DNA of 64,000 nucleotides from Saprospiraceae bacterium (GCA_020629035.1 JAHDEC010000006.1:94793-158792), one strand, 5' to 3'. Numbered from the stretch's first letter, positions 44,598 to 53,689 are shown. The notes: generated by a model from the sequence alone, not told the origin. Numbers and translations are program-made.

Positions 44598-46040
44598 ATG
44601 GAATTTACTCAAGAAATAGAAATATTCATCAATGATTATGTGAAGGATTTAAATAATGGCACTGCTGCATTATTCGCAGGAGCTGGAATGTCTATTCCTG
44701 CGGGCTTTGTTAATTGGTCTGACTTGCTTGCTGAAATCGCACAAGATTTGGGTTTAGACATTACTGCTGAATCTGATTTAGTTTCTTTAGCACAATTTCA
44801 CGTGAATGAGAATAGAAATAGAAATAAGATTAACAGAAAGATATTAGAAGAATTTACTGAAGATGCAGAAGAAACAGAGAATCACAGAATTATGGCTCGG
44901 TTGCCTATAGATTCTGTTTGGACAACTAATTATGATCAATTAATTGAACATGCATATATTAAAGAAAATAAAGTTGTAGATGTAAAATTTACAATAAATC
45001 AACTACTTACTACAAAACCAAAACGAGATGTAGTTATTTATAAAATGCATGGTGATGTTGATCATCCTACTGAAGCAATTCTAACAAAAGAACAATATGA
45101 AAATTACCATCAAACACATGAACCATTTATCAATGCTTTAACTGGCGAACTGACTACCAAAACATTTTTATTCCTTGGATTTAGTTTTTCTGATCCAAAT
45201 CTTGATTACGTATTAAGTCGGCTAAATTTTAAATATTCTCTAAATAAAAGACAACACTATTCTTTTGTGAAAAATCCACAACTAGGGGATACTTCGTCAC
45301 CAGACCAAGCTACATTGGATTATAATGTCAAAAAGCAAAAATTAATTATTAATGATCTGAAACGGTATGGCATCAAATCTTTGGTAATTGATGAATATTC
45401 TGAAATAACAGACATATTAAATGAAATTGATTTCAGATATAGAAGAAAAACTATTTTCATTTCTGGAAGTGCTGAAGTGTATGATCCTATAGAAAAAAAA
45501 GCTGCATTATCTTTTATTCACATAGTATCAAAGAAATTAGTGCAAAAAGGATATAGAGTAGTTAATGGCTTTGGATGGGGTATTGGCAGTTCTGTTATTA
45601 ATGGAGCATTGGATGCAGTGTATAGAAACCCAAACAAGTATTCTGAAAACCAACTAATATTAAAACCTTTTCCACAATTTCAAACAGGGGGGAAATCGCT
45701 TAAGAACTTATGGGAAGAGTATCGGCAAAAAATGATTGCTCAAAGTGGAATAAGTATTTATTTGCATGGAAACAAATTAGTTGACGGTGAAATAGTCGAA
45801 GCTAATGGTGTTATTAGAGAATTTGAGATAACAAGAGAAAATGGAAATATATCTATCCCTTTACCCCATACTGGTTATGCAGCAAAATCAATATTTGATA
45901 CGATTTCAGCTGATCCCAAACAATATTATTCTGATGCTGATTCTGTCATGCAAAAGATTGCCGAAATATCTGAAGATGGGCTTTCAAATGAAGTAAGATC
46001 AAATAAGTTGATTGAATTAATTATACAATTAAGCAGGTAA
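44598..46040 (+). CDS. thsA: ThsA, Thoeris NADase effector (SIR2 + SLOG)
   Basis: The 480-residue protein matches Bacillus cereus ThsA closely along its length as I remember that sequence (476 residues). The SIR2 domain (1-280) has FAGAGMSIPAGFVNW, SLAQF, RLPIDSVWTTNYDQLIEHA with Asn-111, and KMHGDVDHP with His-151, the two catalytic positions. The SLOG domain (284-480) has ISGSAE and GFGWGIGSSVINGAL, with Arg-376, Lys-393 and Glu-408 at the places reported to bind the cyclic ADP-ribose signal. On activation it destroys NAD and halts the infected cell. A TIR protein should supply the signal; the nearest is the convergent TIR-asparaginase gene. Confidence 0.93.
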   Translation: MEFTQEIEIFINDYVKDLNNGTAALFAGAGMSIPAGFVNWSDLLAEIAQDLGLDITAESDLVSLAQFHVNENRNRNKINRKILEEFTEDAEETENHRIMARLPIDSVWTTNYDQLIEHAYIKENKVVDVKFTINQLLTTKPKRDVVIYKMHGDVDHPTEAILTKEQYENYHQTHEPFINALTGELTTKTFLFLGFSFSDPNLDYVLSRLNFKYSLNKRQHYSFVKNPQLGDTSSPDQATLDYNVKKQKLIINDLKRYGIKSLVIDEYSEITDILNEIDFRYRRKTIFISGSAEVYDPIEKKAALSFIHIVSKKLVQKGYRVVNGFGWGIGSSVINGALDAVYRNPNKYSENQLILKPFPQFQTGGKSLKNLWEEYRQKMIAQSGISIYLHGNKLVDGEIVEANGVIREFEITRENGNISIPLPHTGYAAKSIFDTISADPKQYYSDADSVMQKIAEISEDGLSNEVRSNKLIELIIQLSR

Positions 46041-46200
46041 ATGTGGAACCAATGGAAAAAATTGCAGTGATTTTATTCACAAAATCTGCGATGGGCTAGA
46101 GAAACATTTTGCTAGGGAACAAATGCAACGTCAAAAATATTTGGACAAGCCAAAATCTTCTACTTTTACAAAGCTTATAAGAATTTCTCAAATCATTTTT

Positions 46201-48372
46201 TTAATTCTGGAAGAATATCACCATTTCTACTTTTTCAATTGAAAAACTAAGGGATTTTCTTTTTCTTTCTGAACTGAATCCAATGATTTGAAGTGTCATT
46301 TCAGGACTTAAGTATTTATAAATTTTTTGCCCAACATTTAGGTTATGATTAATAGAGTTATTGAGATTTAAATTTCTCGAAAATGAAGCGATGAATTTTT
46401 TACTCTTACGGTATTCAAGCAGTTCGTCGGAATTTGCCTCGAGTACCTCTGGGAGATCTGCAAAAATTAAAATTTCGATCTTCTGATCTAACAAAACCTT
46501 ATCTGATAATTTAATATTTTTAAAGCGAAGAAACACATTCTCACAATTGTTAAATGGAAATGTGCCGGCCGAAGTAGTTAAAGTTGCAGAAGGCTGAACC
46601 AAAATTTTATCCCCATTCCCAAAGTATGCTGAAAAAGAACTTTTCGAACGCTCGCCTCTAATAGACCTTCTTAATTCTCTACGAATTTTTTTAAGATCAT
46701 TCTTATATCTGCCGAGAAGATATTTCAATTTGCAATATGCAGCTTCTGTTGTCATATCTCCCCCATTCACAACACCTTTGTCAAACATAATTGAATTATT
46801 TTCGAATAATTGAAGAACAACCTCACCCATATAACATTGAGTTATATTTAGGACAATGACGCCCTTAGCAACAAGCTTCTCTATCAATCCTATAAAATCT
46901 TGATTGCCATCAGGGACATTTCCTGGACCGTAGGATTTTATTATTAAACCTCTAATATTTGGTTGCTCATCTTTAATAAGTAATTTCTTATAAATGTCTA
47001 AATCCATCTCAGGGTAGATTTCAAGTATAAAAACCGGAGCAGCAAGAGAATAACTGCCTAGCTTAAATGCTCGACCTGGCATTTCCGTAACAACTCCACC
47101 ATCAACTGGATTAAATTTGTCATTATCTATAGTTCCGAGTGCAGGATAGTTAGGAGAATCAAACCCATCACTCTTATCCAATGATTTTTTCTTAGTGGTT
47201 CTATTTCCTCTAAGCAAATATTTCCCAAATAAGATGCAAACCTCAGGAATTTCTTCACCAATCCGTTGTGTAGAAAGCGGTGCAGCAAGAACAATTGCTC
47301 GCAGGGTATTATCATCTGCGTCAGTAAATACAAAATCAGTTAATGGGATTTCTGCACCAGTTAAAATTACTGGTTTGCTCAGGTTCTCAAACATGAAAGA
47401 TAATGCTGAAGCAGTATAGCTCATTGTATTTGCACCATGCAAAATCACAAACCCTTGGTAATGATAATATATAGATTCAATTAGTTGGGCTAAAAATTGC
47501 CATTCTCGACTTGCAATGTTGGAAGAATCAAGTAGTTTTTCAGAAGAGTAAGAATAAAAGTGTACATCGACTTCTAGATTACTTAATTTTGGAAGTTGAT
47601 CAATCACTTCATGAATGTTCCCAGATTTGTATTTAGAATCATCAGTTTCATTATTTTCATCAACCATGCCTATGGTCCCACCAGTATAGATTACGGCAAC
47701 TGGGTTGTAATCCTCGTAAGATCTATTTTTTCTGCTTGCTTCAATTTGTTTAGAAAAGTCAAATTTCTTTGATTGCCAGTTCTCTAAGTCATCACATATT
47801 ATATAATGATTGTGTCCTTTTTCTCCAATCCTCTCATTTGCGAGTTCTTTAAGTCTTACATAAATTCTCCGGCAAATTTTGTCAAGTAATTCTACTGATT
47901 GATCATCATTGTTCAAAATTGATTTCACCTCTCTTTCCTTGGTACGCAACCTGGAATTAACTTTATGGAAAAAATTTTTTTGTTCTTCTGTCTCCAGATC
48001 ATCTGAAACAGAGTACTTCCCATCGTCATAGGTTACACTTTTGTACTCAATAGGCAGGATTGTTTTATAATTCGAGCCACGTTTTAATTTTTCGAATTCT
48101 GCCCATTCCTTCTGACACCAAGATGATGTAAAGTATGGTGGAGAAATTAACGGAATCATCAGTTGGGAATTCTTGAGGTTTTCCATTATGACTTGGGTCA
48201 CATCATCTCCAGGAATTAGATCCTTTTTGTCAGTAAAGCACTTAATTTTTTTGGCGGACACACTATTCAATCCACGTTCAAGGAGCTCAACAAATTTTAA
48301 AACGTTTTTATTATTTTTATCAGTATCACTTTCCCATGCGTAACTTATAAAAATTTGATATTCTCCTTCCAT
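46201..48372 (-). CDS. TIR domain fused to an L-asparaginase with altered active site
   Basis: The 723-residue protein has a TIR domain (3-150: YQIFISYAWES, IKCFTDKKDLIPGDD, SPPYFTSSWCQKEW with Glu-89 as likely catalytic Glu). A linker follows, then a type I asparaginase domain (225-590) and a beta-rich C-terminal domain (595-723). The first asparaginase triad is kept (Thr-233 in VIYTGGTIGM). The second, normally HGTDTM, reads HGANTM: Thr to Ala-314 and Asp to Asn-315, while Lys-394 (RGNRTTK) remains. Hydrolysis should be lost or poor; ligand sensing is more likely. The TIR part may make the ThsA signal. No signal peptide. Confidence 0.9.
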   Translation of the reverse strand: MEGEYQIFISYAWESDTDKNNKNVLKFVELLERGLNSVSAKKIKCFTDKKDLIPGDDVTQVIMENLKNSQLMIPLISPPYFTSSWCQKEWAEFEKLKRGSNYKTILPIEYKSVTYDDGKYSVSDDLETEEQKNFFHKVNSRLRTKEREVKSILNNDDQSVELLDKICRRIYVRLKELANERIGEKGHNHYIICDDLENWQSKKFDFSKQIEASRKNRSYEDYNPVAVIYTGGTIGMVDENNETDDSKYKSGNIHEVIDQLPKLSNLEVDVHFYSYSSEKLLDSSNIASREWQFLAQLIESIYYHYQGFVILHGANTMSYTASALSFMFENLSKPVILTGAEIPLTDFVFTDADDNTLRAIVLAAPLSTQRIGEEIPEVCILFGKYLLRGNRTTKKKSLDKSDGFDSPNYPALGTIDNDKFNPVDGGVVTEMPGRAFKLGSYSLAAPVFILEIYPEMDLDIYKKLLIKDEQPNIRGLIIKSYGPGNVPDGNQDFIGLIEKLVAKGVIVLNITQCYMGEVVLQLFENNSIMFDKGVVNGGDMTTEAAYCKLKYLLGRYKNDLKKIRRELRRSIRGERSKSSFSAYFGNGDKILVQPSATLTTSAGTFPFNNCENVFLRFKNIKLSDKVLLDQKIEILIFADLPEVLEANSDELLEYRKSKKFIASFSRNLNLNNSINHNLNVGQKIYKYLSPEMTLQIIGFSSERKRKSLSFSIEKVEMVIFFQN

Positions 48373-48394
48373 TCAGTTTGATTTTGACAGAGTA

Positions 48395-48416
48395 AAGTAA
48401 TTTTCTAAAATTACTT
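48395..48416. promoter_or_regulatory. Perfect inverted repeat in the divergent spacer of the defence operons
   Basis: AAGTAATTTT (48395-48404), a CT spacer and AAAATTACTT (48407-48416) form an exact dyad with 10-bp arms. It fills the centre of the 79-bp gap between the TIR-asparaginase gene and the asparaginase operon. On the plus strand TTTG (48377-48380) lies 17 bp before TAATTTTC (48398-48405), a near-consensus promoter whose -7 part is inside the dyad. This layout suits one repressor controlling both transcripts. Confidence 0.5.
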
Positions 48417-48451
48417 ATTATTATAAGATTTCCCATCGTATTTTTATACAT

Positions 48452-49924
48452 ATGGAAAATAAAGGTGTTTTAGTAATTTATACCGGAGGTACTATCGGTA
48501 GTGTGCCCAAAGATCCTGAAGATCCTGAAAGTCCTCAAATTGTAATAAGCCTTCAGGAATTTGAAGAGCGGACGCGAAAATTGCTTGAAGATCACATCCC
48601 TTTTGGATTGAAATTCGTGAGTCCAGGAGAATATGATTCTTGTAATATGGGGGTGGACAATTGGAAAACTTTAGGTGAAATTATCAGTGCCAATTATGAT
48701 GAATTTGGGGGGTTTGTAATTCTTCATGGCACTGATACAATGGCGTATACTGCGTCAGCACTAAGTTTTATGTTTCAAAACCTAGGAAAGCCTGTCGTGC
48801 TTACTGGTGCCCAAGTACCATTTCTTCACAATCTTAGAAATGATGGATTTCAAAATATGGTAGCGGCAATTCAGATTGCTAACCCAACTTGGTATGATAT
48901 TGACCTTGTCCCAGAGGTTTGTATCTGGTTTAATAATAGCCTATACAGAGGAAATCGAACAACAAAGATAAATGCTTCGGGTTTCAAGGCTTTTTCTTCT
49001 CCAAACTATCCAATTTTAGGTGAGAATGGAGAAGATATAAAGATTCATCGTAGGAATATTCTTAAGGTACCAAGTCGAAAAAAATTTCGACTACAATCAA
49101 AAATGGAGAAAGGAGTTGTAATGCTTCATTTCTTTCCTGGCATCCAAGACAGTAAAATATTAGAAGAGACATTAAAAAATAGGGAAATTAAAGCAGTAAT
49201 TTTTCTTGCATTCGGTTCTGGAAACATACCTACACAGAATATCGAATTATTACGACAGATTAGGGCAGCAAATTCGAGAGGAGTCATCTTTCTTATCTTA
49301 ACCCAATGTCCAATTGGAAGAGTGGAGTTGGGGCTTTATGAAACGAGTGCACAACTACTGGATTTAGGCGCAATTAGTGGAGTTGACCTTACTCCCGAAG
49401 CTGCAGTAACTAAATTAATGTTTTTGCTAGGTGAGGCAGAAGGGATACCAGGAGTTTTAAGAGTTAAAAATGAAATAAATAAAAACAAAGTTGGAGAACA
49501 AAGTTTCAGTATTTTTTCAACTAACCTTGGAATTGAACGTGAGGTGATAATTGAGGGTGAAATAAAAAGAATTTATATTAAAGGTTCCCCAATAAATCTA
49601 CCGTTAAATGAAGACCAGATAAATAAAGTGATGCTTGCCTTTCGAAAAGCGACTTTATCGAAAAAAGATAAGAATGATTCACCAGTAATCTTTGACATAT
49701 ACATAGACGTATTCCCTGGGGATGCCCTCGAAAAAGGTGGCAACAATCACTTAGGTTCTTTTAAAAAAATGCCAGTACTTTCGCCAAATTATGTTTTTTT
49801 TGATATTACAAAAAACGGTGGTTGGACAATTGATGAATTTGCATCATTTACCTTAGTAATAAAATCAACGACCGATTTATTCGACTACGTATCAGCTGAA
49901 CTCGTTCTATATTATACAGAATAA
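48452..49924 (+). CDS. Type I L-asparaginase with C-terminal beta-rich extension
   Basis: The 490-residue protein keeps both asparaginase triads: Thr-14 in IYTGGTIGS, Thr-94 and Asp-95 in LHGTDTMAYTASA, and Lys-172 in YRGNRTTK. It should hydrolyse asparagine to aspartate and ammonia in the cytoplasm. Canonical type I enzymes have about 340 residues; here about 145 extra residues follow (from about 345). They match the C-terminal domain of the TIR-fused paralogue in layout (GEQSFSIFSTNLG and terminal SAELVLYYTE against SSFSAYFGNG and KVEMVIFFQN). It heads an operon with the next two genes (gaps 18 and 22 bp). Confidence 0.92.
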   Translation: MENKGVLVIYTGGTIGSVPKDPEDPESPQIVISLQEFEERTRKLLEDHIPFGLKFVSPGEYDSCNMGVDNWKTLGEIISANYDEFGGFVILHGTDTMAYTASALSFMFQNLGKPVVLTGAQVPFLHNLRNDGFQNMVAAIQIANPTWYDIDLVPEVCIWFNNSLYRGNRTTKINASGFKAFSSPNYPILGENGEDIKIHRRNILKVPSRKKFRLQSKMEKGVVMLHFFPGIQDSKILEETLKNREIKAVIFLAFGSGNIPTQNIELLRQIRAANSRGVIFLILTQCPIGRVELGLYETSAQLLDLGAISGVDLTPEAAVTKLMFLLGEAEGIPGVLRVKNEINKNKVGEQSFSIFSTNLGIEREVIIEGEIKRIYIKGSPINLPLNEDQINKVMLAFRKATLSKKDKNDSPVIFDIYIDVFPGDALEKGGNNHLGSFKKMPVLSPNYVFFDITKNGGWTIDEFASFTLVIKSTTDLFDYVSAELVLYYTE

Positions 49925-49942
49925 ATAGTTTATCTATAAAAA

Positions 49943-51280
49943 ATGCAAAAGCCAAAAGACTTACTTCATCCAGAAGAATCAAATATTCCAAAAAATGTAA
50001 ATCGGGTTGTAGACTATTTTACAAAGTCTGGAATTAGTTTTAAGCTATCGAGAAATGAAGAGGCATTTAGTTGCAGGGATGCAGCTCAAAAAAGAAAAAG
50101 ATTAGGACATACTGGGATTCCTTTAGAGGACGAACTAAAATCCTATTTCGGTAAATTCACTAATCGGAAGAATAACGAGCAGTATGTAATCCTCCATTGC
50201 AGAGGAGATCAGGAAATTAACGAGTCAGTTGCAACTGAAATCATATCATCCAAAACCAAAATCGAAAGACTTTCAGGGGAAGAACTTGCTAATATATTTA
50301 ATCTTGAATATGGCAAAGTGAACCCATTTAATCTAGATCCACTCTTTATGGGACTTCCTGTATTGCAAGTTTTTGACAAAAGTTTATTGGCAAAAGGAAG
50401 ATTACCTCATTCAATGATGACAAATGCAGGTGAACTCACCTGGGCAGTTGAATTTAAGCCAAAAGAACTTATTGATGTAATTGATCATAAGGTTATTGCT
50501 CAGATTTGTTATGATGATTCTATGGCCGCTAATTCCTTGCCTCCCCAGATAGGCATCATCACTGGTAATGCACCTGAATCAGGTATATATCTATGGAAAT
50601 TAATTAATCGTCAAATTAGGAGAAAAATGAGAAATTCATTTTTAGGTGATATTTCTCTACCTTACATTTCAATTGAGTCGATACCTGATTTAGGTCTTTC
50701 GATGGAACTTGATTTCAGGGAAAAGGAAACTTGGAGTGGGATAAAAGAAGCTTTGTTAAGTTTGTGCAGGCGAGGAGTCGATGTAATTTGTATTCCTTGT
50801 AATACAATCCAATATTTCAATTCAAGGATAAATGGCATTTGTAAAGAATATGATATCAAATATATTTCCATGGTTGAAACTACTCTTAACCATTTAGAAC
50901 AAAATGATATAAATGAGTTTGCGTTGTTAGGAGTAAGTTATGTTACAGATTTCAATGATTGGAGTGCATTTGCGGACTTGAAGGGTTGTGATGTTGAAAT
51001 ATTGTCAGAGAGCTCATTAAATGATATTCATCGATTAGCTTTTAAAGTTAAGCAAGAAGGAGCTACAGGTAAAGGATTAAATATGTTGCGGGATTTATTG
51101 AAAAAATCAGTCAAATCGGAGAACATTGTAATCGCTTTGACGGAAATTTCAATTTTAATTGATTTTCAAAATAAAAGACATAAAAGTGGTAAAAACTATA
51201 TTGATACATTGGAATTACTCTCCGAGGTTGTAGTCCAAGAATATTTAGCAATATCCGATAAAAAAGAATTACTTCATTAA
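49943..51280 (+). CDS. YbaK-type aminoacyl-tRNA editing domain fused to Asp/Glu racemase
   Basis: The N-terminal part (18-135) resembles the YbaK/ProRS editing fold: RVVDYFTKSGISFKLSRNEE, YVILHCRGDQEINE, KIERLSGEELANIF, GKVNPFNLD. These domains remove wrongly attached amino acids from tRNA. The C-terminal part (200-440) is a racemase domain: PQIGIITGNAPESGIYLW, ICIPCNTIQYF with Cys-286 as one catalytic Cys. The second catalytic Cys, usually in GCTE, is absent; the segment reads IALTEISIL with Leu-399 at that place. Racemisation may be lost or changed. The fusion within an asparaginase operon suggests action on aspartate or Asp/Asn-tRNA (inference). Confidence 0.8.
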   Translation: MQKPKDLLHPEESNIPKNVNRVVDYFTKSGISFKLSRNEEAFSCRDAAQKRKRLGHTGIPLEDELKSYFGKFTNRKNNEQYVILHCRGDQEINESVATEIISSKTKIERLSGEELANIFNLEYGKVNPFNLDPLFMGLPVLQVFDKSLLAKGRLPHSMMTNAGELTWAVEFKPKELIDVIDHKVIAQICYDDSMAANSLPPQIGIITGNAPESGIYLWKLINRQIRRKMRNSFLGDISLPYISIESIPDLGLSMELDFREKETWSGIKEALLSLCRRGVDVICIPCNTIQYFNSRINGICKEYDIKYISMVETTLNHLEQNDINEFALLGVSYVTDFNDWSAFADLKGCDVEILSESSLNDIHRLAFKVKQEGATGKGLNMLRDLLKKSVKSENIVIALTEISILIDFQNKRHKSGKNYIDTLELLSEVVVQEYLAISDKKELLH

Positions 51281-51302
51281 AAAATTAAAAAGCCAATCCT
51301 CT

Positions 51303-52517
51303 ATGCCAAAGTATAATTCACCGCAATTCCATTCGTTTCAAGGATTCCAACGGGTTGTCATCACAGAATCAAACGTTAAGGGTCAGTTCAGGGATCTATA
51401 TGAACATGCCAAAGAAGTAAGTAAGTTCGGGGCTAAACTCGAACAAAAACTAAAAATTGGTGAAGAAAATACAAAAACTCTGGCTAGACATAAAACTATA
51501 CGATTACTTGATACTTTCTTTTCAGATAGCTTTCCTAGAACTTTGCTCGAAGAAATGATTGTCGATGCTCCCGAAAAAAAATTTGATATCAAAATTTTAA
51601 TTCTTGATCCCTTTAGCCATATGGCGCAAAGAAGATCTCAATCATTAGGCCAAGGCATAGACCCAGTTTTTGAAGTAAACAAGGCATTGAATGCAATTAG
51701 ACACGGATTTAAAAGGGGTGTTAAAAAGCAGAGGCTTAGGGAAGAACTTAAAAAATTAATAACCAAGGAAGATCAAATTCATTACCTAAAATCACAACTT
51801 GATGAAATTGAAACACTTGGCCCTAAACACAATTTGGAAATTGAATTTTATTCTACCCCAACCGAAACCCCTGTTTATTTAATTTCTCAATTTGCCGCTA
51901 AAGGTCTTATTCTTTATAATAGTTCAACTATTTATAACCCATGGCTAATTTTTGTAGATGATATAATGCAAAGCAACGATGTCTATGATTTTCTCTCCGA
52001 AAATTTTGATGCCATTTGGCATAACGTAAAGATTGCAAGGGGGAAAAATGGAAAAAAATTAACAATACCAATAAAATATAATGACCATAGAACAGAAGAA
52101 TTGGTATTTATTGGTCATGGAAGAAGCAATGAGTGGAAAAAAGTTAGAGATTTTCTTCGAGATACGAAAAAATTGAATGTTGAATACTACGAAAATGATT
52201 TACGTGTAGGAAAACAAGTTTCTAATATTTTGAAAAAATTAGTAGCAGATGCAACTATTGCAGTACTGGTACTAACTGGAGATGATAAAGGAGAGGATGA
52301 AATATTTCGTCCTCGAAGTAATGTAATGTATGAAGTTGGGATGTTTGAAAATGCTCTTGGCGCAGAAAAGACAATTATTCTTCTAGAGGAAGGTTGTGAA
52401 GACCCTGCAAATTTATCAGGAGTACAAAAACTAAAATTTGAAAAAGATAGTATCGAATCTATATTTGGAGATCTTTCAGTTACAATTGATAAAATAAAGA
52501 AGAAATTATCAAATTAA
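51303..52517 (+). CDS. Protein with C-terminal TIR-like nucleotide-binding domain (PF10137 type)
   Basis: The 404-residue protein ends in a TIR-like domain (about 266-395): LVFIGHGRSNEWKKVRDFLR, LTGDDKGEDEIFRPRSNVMY, EVGMFENALG and LSGVQKLKFE, all PF10137 hallmarks. The N-terminal 250 residues are unassigned; blocks such as DIKILILDPFSHMAQRRSQS and WLIFVDDIMQSNDVYDFLSE recall PLD-like/HKD-type domains with lost catalytic residues. PF10137 domains occur in CBASS, Pycsar and other NAD-depleting defences. As the third gene of the operon it may be a second NADase effector or signal maker. Confidence 0.85.
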   Translation: MPKYNSPQFHSFQGFQRVVITESNVKGQFRDLYEHAKEVSKFGAKLEQKLKIGEENTKTLARHKTIRLLDTFFSDSFPRTLLEEMIVDAPEKKFDIKILILDPFSHMAQRRSQSLGQGIDPVFEVNKALNAIRHGFKRGVKKQRLREELKKLITKEDQIHYLKSQLDEIETLGPKHNLEIEFYSTPTETPVYLISQFAAKGLILYNSSTIYNPWLIFVDDIMQSNDVYDFLSENFDAIWHNVKIARGKNGKKLTIPIKYNDHRTEELVFIGHGRSNEWKKVRDFLRDTKKLNVEYYENDLRVGKQVSNILKKLVADATIAVLVLTGDDKGEDEIFRPRSNVMYEVGMFENALGAEKTIILLEEGCEDPANLSGVQKLKFEKDSIESIFGDLSVTIDKIKKKLSN

Positions 52518-52849
52518 CTCTTTTCACTGCAGAAGCCATTTGAATTACTAATTTTGAAATTTTAGTATATTTACTCTCTCCACCATCAACTCGCTTTAAA
52601 CCTTAAAACCTTGATTCACAAACATTATAAAAAACATAGCGCCAGTTAAAAACCGTCAGTTATATACTTTACAAGTTGAAATCAAATACTATTTCTTTTA
52701 ATAGATTTATCAATCTGGAGCATGCTCAAATTGAGGGAAAACTTCATGATTCTACAATTAAACTATTTGAAGAGATGTATGATAAAAGCATATCTATTCG
52801 TATCTTTCTCTATGAAAAGTATTATCAGTAGTAGAAAAATTAAATCGAG
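52518..52849 (+). other. Intergenic 332 bp with one weak small ORF
   Basis: The segment is AT-rich. A TTG-started frame (52676-52831, 51 codons) encodes LKSNTISFNRFINLEHAQIE-like peptide with an acidic/aromatic C-terminal half, which could be the tail of a lost gene. No start signal supports it. Nothing else is recognisable. Confidence 0.25.
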
Positions 52850-53689
52850 ATGGACAAAATAATTAAGTCTCCTATTACGGCACTTTTTATAACTATTTAC
52901 AGTCTTACTATTCCTTATTTAGATGATGATATAAACAAATACCTACTTTATAGCTTATATTTTTTGGTCTTGTATTATCTAATTTCACTGCTTGTAACAA
53001 TAGTTAATGAAAGACAAAAAAGAAGTGAGTGGTTAAGACAATTAAGACATAGTATTGTTTACGAAAAAACAGAATATGATTGGAGTATTAGTAAAGAGGG
53101 AGATTTTTTTGGTAGGTACCTATATCACATTAAGAACATTAGCAAAGGAGCAATTCATGCATTGCCTGTCGAGGATATAGGATGGCATAAATTACCAAAT
53201 CAGCCTATTCAAAATACAGAAATAAAAAATATTGGTGAAACTAACTATGTCTTAAAGGAATCTCGAGGAAATTTCTATGAAACTTTCTTTAACTGGGCAG
53301 GAAGAAAAGATAGGACACATTTTATTACTTTTTGGTATGATATTATATATCCTGCACTACAGCCATCAGATAAAATCCTAATTATTAAGGATGTCCAAGG
53401 AATAAATACGGATAAGATTGTCTTCAGTAAAATTGGTGGCTTGGCTGGTTTTCCTATAAATGCCCCAACAAAAATTGCTATACTAAATTACCATGCTCCT
53501 CCTCTTCATAAATTTGAAATTCTAGATAGTATACTTGTTTTTGACAGTAGTGGAGAAAGGCAACCACACATAGAAGTGATAACACCAAATGCCGAAACTA
53601 ATCAAGATAGATCCATTATAACTTGGACAATAAATAAACCTCATGTAAATTACAGATATAATTTCAGGTACAAAATCACAAAAAGATGA
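52850..53689 (+). CDS. Two-helix membrane protein of unknown function
   Basis: The 279-residue protein has two N-terminal membrane helices (ITALFITIYSLTIPYLDDD and LYSLYFLVLYYLISLLVTIV) and a cytoplasmic domain of about 225 residues. The domain shows no known motif; it has several Trp/Tyr-rich strands (FFNWAGRKDRTHFITFWYD, ITWTINKPHVNYRYNFRY). The two-helix plus sensor-like layout is common in membrane effectors of defence islands. Its stop overlaps the next gene by 4 bp. Confidence 0.65.
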   Translation: MDKIIKSPITALFITIYSLTIPYLDDDINKYLLYSLYFLVLYYLISLLVTIVNERQKRSEWLRQLRHSIVYEKTEYDWSISKEGDFFGRYLYHIKNISKGAIHALPVEDIGWHKLPNQPIQNTEIKNIGETNYVLKESRGNFYETFFNWAGRKDRTHFITFWYDIIYPALQPSDKILIIKDVQGINTDKIVFSKIGGLAGFPINAPTKIAILNYHAPPLHKFEILDSILVFDSSGERQPHIEVITPNAETNQDRSIITWTINKPHVNYRYNFRYKITKR

